Shown one piece after another: positions 9,987 to 19,680 of a stretch of DNA of 64,000 nucleotides. The stretch is from Warburgia ugandensis (taxonomy: Eukaryota; Streptophyta; Magnoliopsida; Canellales; Canellaceae). Under the pieces are notes generated by a model, which saw nothing but the letters and a program-made list of their open reading frames with translations, did not search any database and was not told the DNA's origin. The position numbers and the translations under genes are program-made. The stretch lies in the NCBI GenBank assembly GCA_035236585.1, contig CP141139.1:22398990-22462989 (forward strand). Reading direction: 5' to 3'. Positions within the stretch are counted from its first letter, which is position 1; each line of letters opens with the position of its first letter.

Positions 9987-10504
9987 ATTTACTTATATTG
10001 AAGATATTATATTGATAATCAATGCTACACCTTAATAGTTGGAATATTATTATACTGAAACCAAGAATAACAAAAGGCTCAAGGCAAATGCATAGACATG
10101 CTTAATGTGGAACTTGGTGTTATTAATTAAGCCAATAATCTTAGGAAACAACTCTCTTAGGAAATACATCTTGTAATATTATAAAACTTCCAAAATACAC
10201 CGTGTCATATTACAAAATACATAGACATCCTCCTCAACTTTCTAAACAAGTCTCTTAGGAAATACATCTTGTCATATTACAAAACTTCTAGAATACAAAA
10301 TCAAGCTGCTACCAATGGTTATCCTTGTTACTGCTTCATCACAATCTTCATTTGCCAATGGATTGCTATGTTAATAGCTACCTTGCCCAACTACATACAA
10401 TACAACAAATCACATACAGTTAAAAAAATAATGCTCTACAAATGGCAGAGAGGTCAAAACTATCAAAATAAATAAAGGATAACAATCATATTTACCTTCA
10501 TTGT
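9987..10504. repeat. Stretch with a spaced ~46-bp direct duplication
   Basis: TCTCTTAGGAAATACATCTT and the following ~26 bp occur at about 10,152 and again at about 10,252 with few differences, so the spacing is 100 bp. It lies just beyond the 3' end of the MuDR-like transposase gene and could belong to that element's end. I could not find matching terminal inverted repeats. Confidence 0.4.
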
Positions 10505-10677
10505 GATTGGTCAGCCATTATACCCTATAAAGGAGCCTTGCATGATCTTCGATTGTGTCCATGTCCACTACATCTTTTAATTATTCTACTTGCTTGATTA
10601 CTTCCACTAGCTTCGTCTTCGCCCCCAGTTCTATTCTTTTTTAGTCGGCAAGGTGATTGCTAAGAATGAGGGGGCTG

Positions 10678-10959
10678 TCATTGAGGTACATTGACATTGG
10701 GCCACATTAAAAGATTTGGTATCCCTAATGCATGTGTTTGATAAGCCTTTCTCAACATATCAATTTGAAAGTAAGGACTGCAATAATCAACAACAGTCAA
10801 TCGTAGATTCCATATGCACACAAGTGCATGTATACAAGGAATACTAGATACATCCCATTGACGACAGGTACGTTTAAATTGTTGAATATTGACCACATGT
10901 CTTGTTGTCATCCACGAATTGTGCATTGTAACTTTCCATTCAAAATATGAAGATCTCAA
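10678..10959 (-). pseudogene. SWIM zinc finger of the MuDR-like transposase
   Basis: The open stretch carries NIQQFKRTCRQWDVSSIPCI followed by HALVCIWN. This fits the plant MULE SWIM/PMZ pattern C-x-(C)-W-x-x-x-G-I-P-C-x-H-A. CIHA is intact, while the usual C-x-C-x-x-W start reads CRQW. SYFEWKV before it and a tail ending in PNVNVPQ follow family order. A degenerate knuckle (KRCSGHGHNRRSCK) lies at about 10,530-10,580, after the basic linker RLKKNRTGGEDEASG. Confidence 0.85.
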
Positions 10960-11208
10960 TGGTATAAGGTTCCTTCCTTATGTTATCAAACTCTATATTT
11001 TTTTCTGTACATATGGTAGTAAACCAACATGTAATCCATTTGCATCTTCTAGTTTTTTACTAAAGAGGACCATCATTTTCTACCTTATATGTTCCAACAA
11101 CTCCACCACTGGAAACTCGCTTACACTTGTCATTAGGGCATTAAAAGATTCTACTAACTTATTGGTTAAAATGTCACACTTTGAGTCAGCCAGAAAATGT
11201 GATTTCGA

Positions 11209-11457
11209 CTAACAACTTGGAGGGATTGTAGATTGCCACTCAGATTCCTCATTCGATGATTCCTTAACTTGTGTCATAACATCATAAAATTCTTCTCTCT
11301 TGTACACTTGTGTTGCTTGCCAAAATAACATTTTGAGGTGTATGCCAGGATGAAGCTTATTGAAGTTTGCATATAAATGTCTGGCATAACAATGATGTGC
11401 AGAGTTGCAGAAAACATGGCTTACATGATCCTCTAATCCTTTCTGCCTATTTAACAT
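11209..11457 (-). pseudogene. MuDR-like transposase core fragment
   Basis: LNRQKGLEDHVSHVFCNSAH is followed by HCYARHLYANFNKLHPG and then LKMLFWQATQVYKREEFYD. These are the second half of the DDE domain of plant MULE transposases, including the C-x-x-x-H-L-Y-x-N-F box. The domain's second Asp is Asn here. The upstream part with DGCHLKG lies in another frame near 11,600-11,660. Confidence 0.85.
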
Positions 11458-12548
11458 AAAAATAACTTCATTGGAATAATCCCCAAGTATGACATAAGTT
11501 TGCTAATGGAACCAGGTCCAACTATCCTTATTCTTGACTTCAACAACTGATATAGCAGAAGAAAATAACCTATTGTTCCCATCCAACTATATAGCACATA
11601 AGAGTGTTCCTCTGTACTTACCTTTCAAGTGGCAACCATCCAAATCTAGAAAAGGTCAACATCTATGAATAAACCCCACCTTGAAGTGTACAGTGATATA
11701 AACACCCTCTTAAAACAATGTTCTCCTTCCAACTAATATGTTGCTGTACTACAAAGGTTGAACTTAAGTATTGCATTGCAGTACTATGGAACAATGCTGA
11801 AAGTAGACTCATGTGATCCTTGTATTTTGTTCAATGCCAGCTCATGAGAACGCCAAACATTATGATATTTCAAGTTCAATCCATGTAACAAATACAAGTC
11901 TTTCATTAATGTAATAACTAACTTATCCATATCATGCTTCATAACATTGTACATCCATTTTGCAAGCCATTTGCTAAATGCTAATTGGTTAGCATTGTTG
12001 GCTATACAAGTCTACTCATCAGAAATCTTCTTAACCTGAAAGCTTACACCACCTCTACTCTTTGGACAATAATACCTCCAAGTACAACCCTCTAATCTGC
12101 CTTAAACAATAAGTCTCCCTTGATCACATTTAACATTTTTAAGCTTGTATAAAGACTTCATAGCATAAGACTGAATTGCAATTCTACATTCTTCATCATT
12201 TGCAAACAGCATCCCTTCCTTGATGGCCCCCTCACCTTCATTGAAGTATATTTCATTACACCTGTCATCACCGAGGATATATAACCATATGTTGATCCAC
12301 TTGCTTCCATGTGCTCATCTTTATCTTGATTAATTTCTTCATATGACACCATACTGTTTGGCATCTCTTCACCTGCATCTTCTTCATTACTAGAAATGAT
12401 ATCTACATTACAATTTTGAGGTCCTTCCTCTCCATGACACACCTAGTCAACTAAAGCATTCATTCCAAATCCGATGTTCTGTTGGCTTACTTATGATATT
12501 TGGCTAACAAAGTTATACCCAAATCCCACATTATCATCTCCTTCCATC

Positions 12549-13750
12549 TACACATAAAAGAAAAAACAAACTATTAATAAAAAGCATTTAATAGAAGAAA
12601 AGATGATAAAGCATGATAAACTACACTAAAGATATCATTTTTGAATGAGAGCAGCAACTCAACTTAATAAATCATTTTCCATGCCATTATTGTCATATTT
12701 TCTAGACAAGCATTCATAGCCCATATTCTAATTTTGGAGCTAAACTCATTTCATTATAAAATAGCAATATGTGTTAAACAATGGAAGTTGGTGTAGATTA
12801 TTGTGTTGTAAAGTTTTAGAGTTGCTAATTCATGCTACTCTTGAAGACTACTTAGTTGCTATCTTCATTAATCTTTTTTTCATTTTGTTGCAAGCCTTTG
12901 AGTTCACTAATATCCTTTAGTATTTGAATGCAGGTAACTTGGATGACACATCCTTGCTTTGGTCTATTTGTAGTTTCCAAGTGCAAGAGAATACGTAAGC
13001 ATGTGCAACGGCACTAATGATACCACACCTTAAAGCAGCCATACTTGCATGTACAGTATAAATTAGTATATGGAGCCTATGATGCCATAAGCTAATATGG
13101 GTTAGATTTCTAGAGCATTACTATCATAGCACTTGCTGTGCAGCAATTAGCAGTGGGTTTGATGCAACTTTTGCAAGTTCTAAGGGAGACTGCAATCTTG
13201 AATGCCCTTGAAGAAGGCTCAGTTGCTTATGACAAAGAAACTAATAACTCATGGTACAAAATTTATATACCATTCTGTCTCTCTTATTCTAAGATGAAGG
13301 CAACTTTATTGAACAAACAAAATTACAAATAAGATTATGCAAGATTCTGAGGAACATTGGCAAGGTGCAAAAAAATTAGAACAAATTGATGATTTATATT
13401 ATTAACTATGTTCTCTGCTAAGACCAGATCTAACAACCTCTTCTTGAACTGATTCATCCAACATCTCATTCGACTATCTATGTCTGGAACTTCAAGATGT
13501 CAAGATAGTAGAATTAAACATTTAGATGATGAATCTTATTGATAGTAATGGAACAGGTTGCTTACATACAAAAAAGAAAAAAAGAAAAAGAAAAAAGAAA
13601 CCAATTCATCTGCTTCTTTTGGTCATGCTATTACATCTTTGAGTCCTCTTCAACAACCAACACAAAAGTGCTATTTGTAAAATGTGCAGCAACAATGGGA
13701 GACATCCCATTTCATTCTAACTAGTGTCTATTCTCCCAATTTGATGAGAG
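12549..13750. other. Unassigned DNA between the MuDR-like gene and repeat R
   Basis: AT-rich, no recognised gene. The 64-codon open frame at 13,138-13,332 has no known motif. The 5' end of the MuDR-like element may lie here but I saw no inverted repeat to mark it. Confidence 0.3.
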
Positions 13751-14078
13751 CATGACTAGAAACACCAACTCATATCTAAGACACCCCAACTGATTGGACT
13801 CAGATTATTGAGTTAATTACCTTGAAGTTGAACTTAATGCTGTCTCAGCCAATGAGAATCCACCCAAGTTCCGCTTTAAAAACCAATATCCTACTCATCA
13901 TTACCGTCTTCAATTTTACAAATGTCATCTATTGAATATCTCTAGAAACTGGTTTTTAAATACCGGATAATGTATATGTTGATGTTAGTAATACAAACAA
14001 ATTTCCTATTAGTATAATTCTCTCCACCCAACTGGACCAAACGGGAAACACTTTCTAGAGAGTCCTACCTCTATCACT
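13751..14078 (-). repeat. Dispersed repeat R, copy 2 (inverted)
   Basis: Reverse complement of the unit at 4458-4773, about 328 bp, with a ~12-bp insertion near its start (GGACTCTCTAGA) and scattered substitutions. It directly touches the 3' tail of the second LINE, while copy 1 has no LINE beside it. Confidence 0.75.
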
Positions 14079-14208
14079 GATCATCATCATCAAGACCTTA
14101 TCCCAATTAGGGGTTGGCCACATGAATCTTATTCTTCCATTCCTCTCTATTAAGTATCATGGCTTCATTTAGTCCCAAAGTTTTTAAATCTTTCCTCACC
14201 ACTTTTAT

Positions 14209-14448
14209 CTACGTTCTTTTGGGCCTTCCTCTTGCCCTTTTAGAACCTTCTACTTGCATTGCCTCACTCTTAACTGGTGCCATTTTTGGTCTCCTTTGGA
14301 CATGTCCAAACCATCTAAGTCTAATCTCCCTCATCTTATTACCTATTGGTGTTACCCCTAAATTTCCTCTAATATTTTCAATCCTAATTCTATCCTTTCT
14401 TGTCTTACCACTCATCCATCTCAACATTCTCATTTCTACAACACTCAT
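14209..14448 (-). pseudogene. RTE LINE C-terminal region (LINE-2)
   Basis: Carries MSVVEMRMLRWMSGKTRKDR, IRGNLGVTPIGNKMREIRLR and WFGHVQRRPK, ending in RARGRPKRT. The same blocks occur in LINE-1 (8949-9410), and this copy agrees better with the family consensus (RWFGHVQRR against RGFGHVQRK). Confidence 0.88.
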
Positions 14449-14641
14449 CCTATGAGCATGATGTTCCTTAATTGCCCAACACTATAATTCATAGAGTATG
14501 GTCAGCCTTATGGCCATCCTATGGAATTTTTCTTTTTAGTTTGAGTGGCACCCACCTATCACATAAAAATCTAGATGCACATCTTCATTTATTCCAATTG
14601 CTTGGATTGTCTAGGTAACCTCCCTCTTAATCTCTCCACTA

Positions 14642-14932
14642 TCATGAATCATTGACCCGAAGTACCGAAAGTGGTCTTTTACGAGGACTTCTTGGTTTAT
14701 CATTCTTGATTGGTGTTCCACTCCAACTCCTCTCCTTATTAAAATTGCATTCCATATATTCTGTCTTAGTTTGGCTGAATTTAAATCCTTTAGATTCTAA
14801 TGCTTCCCTCCATAAGTCTACCTTTGTGTTTACACCCTCCCTTGTCTCATCAAGTAAGACTATATCACATGCAAATAGCATGCACCAAGGAATCTCCTCA
14901 TGTAGATGTTTTGTTAACTCATCCATAACCAA
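14642..14932 (-). pseudogene. RTE LINE reverse transcriptase motif C region (LINE-2)
   Basis: Starts [20 protein letters not shown] and continues [14 protein letters not shown], then [14 protein letters not shown]. The catalytic box is FACD where LINE-1 has FADD. The reading then runs past the usual segment end in a shifted frame. Confidence 0.85.
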
Positions 14933-15338
14933 TGTGAAAAAGGTATGGGCTCAATGTTGATCCTTAGTGCAATCCTATAGTGATAGAAAAATCACCAGTC
15001 TTACCACTAGTGGTTTTAACATTTGTTATCACTCCCTCATACACATCTTTAATTATGTTTATGTACCCTCGTGAAACCCCTTTCTTGCCCAACACCCTCC
15101 ATATTAACTCTCTAGGGACTATATCATGAGCTTTCTCTAAGTCGATAAAGACCATGTGGAGGTCTTTTCTCCTCTCCCTCTATTTCTCTACCAATTGTCT
15201 TAGTAGGAAAATAGCTTCCATGGTAGACCTCCCAGACATGAAACCAAACTGACTCTCTGATACACTTGTCTCATGATATAGCCTCTACTCAAACACTCTT
15301 TCAAAAAGTTTCATAGTGTGGCTCATAAGTTTCATCCA

Positions 15339-16560
15339 ATGTTGTTGCTTCATATTAAGATTTCTCTGTTAGAAAATGTACTTAAGGATTTTATGATCTA
15401 TAAAGACTTTAAACTTTTTGTTGTACAAATAATGTCTCCAAATCTTAAAGCGAAGACCAGAGAAGCAAACTCTAAATTGTGTGTGGGATAGTTTAGTTCA
15501 TGATCCTTTAACTATCTTGATGCGTCAGAGATTACCTTCCCATGTTACATCAATACACATCTAAGTCCCTTTCTTGAGGCATCACTATATACCACAAATC
15601 CTCCACTACTGTCTAGCAAGGTCATAATAGGCATTGTGGTGAATTTCCGTTTCAACACTTGGAAACTCCTTTCACATTCATCAGTCCATTCAAATATTTT
15701 CTCCTTCTTGATCAACTGGGTCATGGGCCATGCTATGCAAAAAAATCCCTCGATGAATCTCCTGTAATACCCTACTAACTCCAGAAAACTACGGCTCTCT
15801 GACACAATTTTGGCTTGTCCCAACTGGTGATTTCTTAGATCTTCTTGGGATTGATCTTAATACCATATGCTGATATAACATGCCCAAGGAACTATACTCA
15901 ACCAATCCAAAACTCACATTTCGAAGAATTTTGCATATAATTTATGAGTCTGGAGTGTGCTCAACATGATTTTCAAATGCTCCTAATGTTCATCTCTACT
16001 ACTGGAGTATATCAGGATGCCATCAAGGAATACAATGACGAACTTGTCAAAATATTCCCAGAAGAGTTGATTCATCAAATCCATAAAAGCTGTAGGTGCA
16101 TTTGTTAGTCCAAAAAGCATAACTAGGAATTCATAGTGACCATATCTGGTTCTAAATGTTGTCTTCTGGATATCCTCATCCCTTATCCTCAGCTAATGGG
16201 AGACTAATCTCAAATCTATCTTTAGAAAACTTTGGTAAACTGTAACTAGTCGAATAGGTCATCGATATGTGGTAATGGGTATTTGTTCTTAATGGTGATC
16301 TCATTCAACAACTGTTAGTCTATGCATAGCCTCATAGATCTGTCACCTTCAACTATTTTAGTTTAGCTAGTTCCATGCAATAAGGTTTCTTGGAGATTGG
16401 AGCTATTTGAGGTAGTAGTTCGATAGTGAACTCCAACTCTCTTTTCGGTGGTAACCTAGGCAATTTCTTTAGAAAGACATCTTAGAATTCATATACCACT
16501 TCAATCTCCTGAATCTCTGGTCTTAACTCCTCATGAGTCATTGCACTAGCTAAATAAGTT
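15339..16560 (-). pseudogene. Element F reverse transcriptase and start of RNase H
   Basis: Fossil domain. SESRSFLELVGYYRRFIEGF and FEWTDECERSFQVLKRKFTT are the connection region between reverse transcriptase and RNase H, and GGFVVYSDASRKGLRCVLM opens RNase H. Further up, at 16,000-16,400, short blocks of the palm domain are visible. It once copied the element RNA and removed the RNA strand. Broken. Confidence 0.8.
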
Positions 16561-16589
16561 GTGCATCCTCCAACTATGAGTTGTGATGC

Positions 16590-17140
16590 CTACACTATTG
16601 ATATAATACTCATACGTGAGGCATCTAGCCTTCCCTCTAAGGTTATCGATTATGACTGTTTTCTTCCTATAGCCAAAGACTACCCCATGGTCTACTAACG
16701 AATCCATGCCTAGAATGACATCAAAATATGATATGTTTAGAATTATTAAGTCTACATTAAGTTCTTATGTTGATATATGCACTGATAGTTCTTGTAAGAA
16801 TTCATGTGTTGGAACTTGTTCTCCTACTGAATGCTAACCTCTGAACAAATGCCATTTTGTGTTTTATACATTCCATGCATGAAGTGAAGTCATATGATAT
16901 AAATGAATGTGTGGAACCAGGATTAATTAACACATGAGCAAATCTATCAAAATTTTTGAGGGTACCTTCAAATATGGCATTTGAAATGTGAACCTGCTTG
17001 CTGGTTAATGCTAACACTACCCCTGGCTCCTATAAACATGTCCCTACTTTGGTTGCTCATCCCTCCTTTTTGTTTGGGCAATCTCTCAAAAAGAGACCCT
17101 TATCACCGCAAATGAAGCACTATTATTCACAGACGTAATA
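16590..17140 (-). pseudogene. Element F protease and CCHC knuckle
   Basis: The block around NPGSTHSFISYDF matches the aspartic protease active-site region of Ty3/gypsy elements (usual form D-S-G-S/A-T-H-S-F-I). A knuckle CFICGDKG...RDCPNKK lies just upstream at about 17,060-17,125. Broken fossil. Confidence 0.7.
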
Positions 17141-17985
17141 GGGCTTGCCAAGATGGGACCTGTTGCATGTTGGGCATTGGACATCTTCCTTCTCTCTTCT
17201 TCTAAAGTTTCTTGGTGCTGATTTCTGTGGCCTAGTAAACTTCATTGGTGTAGTGTATCTCTTCCCCTTCCATTCTAACTTTTGTCCACCAGACCTCTCA
17301 CTGTCTCCACTAAAAGCTCTCTACTCCCATTACACAATGGCTACCAACTCCATAGACTTAGACACATGAGGAAGGCTGAGCTATCAATATCTTACTTTTG
17401 ATGAGAAGTTTGATCCTTTGACAAATTTTTGTGCAGCTCACAATTCTATGGGACACACTTCTGGAGAAAAATGCCTCAACTTAACAAATCTAGTTTTGTA
17501 CTATTCCACTATCATGGAACCTTACACCAATCTTAACAATTCGTGCTCCTTCTGTTCCTCAGCATGGCATGGAAAATATTTGTCAACGAAGACCATTTTG
17601 AAGTCTTTCCGCTCAACCACTGCCATGTCAACACAAAGGTAATTACTGACGTCTGCCTATCCTCTGGCATATTCATAGCTTTAAAAGTCATCTCCACTTC
17701 ATAGAGCCAAGTCTAAGCTGCTTTTGGTTCGTCTTCTCCTAAAAACTTTGGAGCTATCTTTTTAATTTGCTCCCACAACATGCCACCTCTTGGCCCCAAT
17801 TCATCATCTCCAACTACTACCTTTCGTTCTCTTCTTTGCCCCATATTCTGTAACCTTTGTTTCATCCTTTGTAAGAGAAGTTCTATAACTTCCTCGAAAG
17901 TGTCAATATGAACCATGTTATTTTCTTGTGCTCTAAAGGATGAAGTCTTGACCAACTTAGCAGTGCTACATCTTTTGGGTGCCAT
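17141..17985 (-). pseudogene. Element F gag
   Basis: Opens with MAPKRCSTAKLVKTSS, a basic gag N-terminus like the MPPKR start of element C, and continues with a Glu/Arg-rich segment and WEQIKKIAPKFLGEDEPKAA. Family gag proteins coat the element RNA and form virus-like particles. Broken fossil. Confidence 0.65.
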
Positions 17986-18090
17986 CTATCAAAATCCTAG
18001 TAAGTTCCTACTTCTACTTAGCTAATGTAACTATGACTTATTATTATTAATTTATAGTTTCCTTATTGTTTGGCTGTGAGTAGAGTGAAA

Positions 18091-18106
18091 CGTGCTCTAA
18101 TACCAA
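18091..18106 (-). other. Primer-binding site of element F (initiator tRNA-Met type)
   Basis: The minus strand reads TTGGTATTAGAGCACG just inside the LTR end. It matches the TGGTATCAGAGC type that pairs with the 3' end of initiator tRNA-Met in many plant gypsy elements. Confidence 0.75.
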
Positions 18107-18107
18107 G

Positions 18108-19680
18108 AGTGGTGCCTCAGGTTTTCAAAAAAGAATTTTTGAAATATAATCTAGAAATGAAACTTTCTTGCATGATTTTTTTTATATAAAACATTTGAAA
18201 TATATAATACATACTTATTTTCTCAATTCAACCCTTCAACCCGATGTCATTTAAAAACCTTCACATATAATAGTGGAATAAAAACATACATTACAGGATT
18301 CCCTGGTCACAGCCTAAACAATAAGGAATATAAGTTCAAGTCATAATTTATATTAAGTATATTAGTGTCATCTATCTTGTTACATTCATTTTCAAGTGTT
18401 CATTGTTCCAAAATCATATTAATAATAAAAATGTCTAACTAACTACTTATTCATACTTCTTTTCTTTTGATTCTCCTTATTTAATTCCTTCTAGTCAACT
18501 ACTTAGTCCTCTTATGCTTCACCTGAAATGTTTTGCACGAGTGAGTATAAAGACTCAAAAGGAATATGCCTAAACTAGTAATTTGAAAACCACGCCTTAA
18601 ATCATAAGTGCTATATAAGTACTATAAACATTTATGCTTTTACAAAATCTAATGTTTTCAAAAGAAACAACATCTAATATTTCAAATCTCACATATACAA
18701 GCCCGTAAGGACTTCTGCCAAATAATGACATATCATAGTCTATCGTATTATTGAATGAAAACTCCAACCACAAGCCCATTTATGCAATGGTCAACATACT
18801 CGAGGATGAGTGACATGTCAGTCCATGTCCAATTACTATACGGTATACTATTCACGTAGGGGACTCACATCCAACTATGTTTGGCAGTGAATACCACATA
18901 GGCTACACCAATCCTCATGAAGGCACTACATCACAAGCGAGCAATCTCCCCATGATACAATACTCTCATCAATAGGCCTCTTAGGGCAAGTATCTGATCT
19001 TAGAAGCTAATGGCAACTGGACTTCCTAGCATAGCAACTAGAAGGGATGTTCACCCCCTTTTTAAATACTCTGCTTGACTTAAGCAACCCTACATTTTGA
19101 CCTCTCTTTTTTCTTTTTTTTTTTCTTTTCTCAAGTCCATATATCCATTGTGATCAATCTACATTGCCATTCGTTTAAAATCATTCATTAGTTAAAACAT
19201 TCTTTAATCGTATTGTATAAAATGTCATAATATCAAAACTTCAATCATTATATGGTCAAAGTAATTAGCAATGACACAATAGCATATATGGGCACCCATC
19301 CATGACCAAAATTCAGAAATCCCAAATAACATGTGCTACCCATCAATAGCTATAGTTCATCTATTTTATGGAAAAGTAGCTTAAAATCAATGAGAATTTG
19401 CACTAGATAGAAGGATGATCAAGGTGGAAATCAATTGGAAAAAAGAAAGAAAAAAAGTTGGTGATGGAAACTATCTGTGGAGATTTATCCATGTTCAAAA
19501 TGCAATCAACCATTGTTATTATTAGGCATTGAGTATGAAAGAGCATGAGGGAGATGACAAACTTGTCCCTGCGAGTGAGGAAGACTGGGTGAGGGCTTCA
19601 TAATGGATGAAGGTTTATAATCGAGGTTTTTTTTTTTTTACAATATTCTATTGATAATTTCAAAGAGAAACAAGGAGAAG
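18108..19680 (-). repeat. Element F, partial 5' LTR
   Basis: Begins beside the primer-binding site (minus-strand end CTGAGGCACCAC) and is cut by the end of element D's LTR at 19,680. Its terminal motif parallels the ends of D (AAGTCGTTACA) and C (GGTCACCACA), which supports relatedness of the three. The LTR start is not found. Confidence 0.6.

Larger units (their letters stand above)
10505..12548 (-). pseudogene. MuDR-like (MULE) transposase gene, decayed
   Basis: On the minus strand the order is an acidic N-terminal segment (12,158-12,442), a Cys/basic segment (CTWRYYCPKSRGG), a transposase core, a SWIM zinc finger and a C-terminal zinc knuckle. Core landmarks are DGCHLKG (first acidic residue present), RQKGLEDHVSHVF, the CYARHLYANF box and LTNKLVESFNALM. 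In the usual S-D-R-Q-K-G motif the Asp reads Asn (LNRQKGL), which removes a catalytic acid. Several stops and frame changes separate the blocks. The family is the mudrA-like transposase that cuts and reinserts Mutator-like elements in plants and that gave rise to FAR1/FHY3-type host genes. No TIRs were identified, so the element's ends are open. Confidence 0.85.
14081..15338 (-). mobile_element. RTE-clade LINE, 5'-truncated (LINE-2)
   Basis: On the minus strand the element begins inside the reverse transcriptase at KLMSHTMKLFERV, about 1.2 kb further 3' than LINE-1. It includes the FGFMSGRSTMEAIF-type box, motif A (FIDLEKAHDIVPRELIW at 14,964-15,155), motif C and the RTE C-terminal region, and ends in TTGATGATGATGA at 14,081-14,093. 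Motif C reads FACD instead of FADD, so a catalytic Asp is lost. Frame breaks separate the blocks. Its 5' end lies inside the RNase H coding part of gypsy element F, and its 3' end touches repeat R. LINE-1 and LINE-2 belong to one subfamily. Confidence 0.88.
15339..19680 (-). mobile_element. Element F: Ty3/gypsy LTR retrotransposon relic, incomplete
   Basis: A fossil in minus orientation. Parts in transcription order are a partial 5' LTR (18,108-19,680), a primer-binding site (18,091-18,106), gag, CCHC knuckle, protease, reverse transcriptase and the start of RNase H. It stops where LINE-2 begins; the rest of RNase H, the integrase and the 3' LTR are not in the window. Gag and protease style resemble the Tekay/Del-type elements D and C. 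It is badly broken (many breaks) and looks old. With one LTR only, no age can be taken from LTR comparison. Confidence 0.8.

Noticed and set aside
10678-12548. A domesticated FAR1/FHY3-like host gene
   Set aside because: Multiple stops and frame changes and a lost catalytic residue point to a decayed transposase rather than a maintained gene.
14159-14455. 98-codon hydrophobic + strand frame resembling a membrane protein
   Set aside because: It is the antisense shadow of the LINE-2 C-terminal region.
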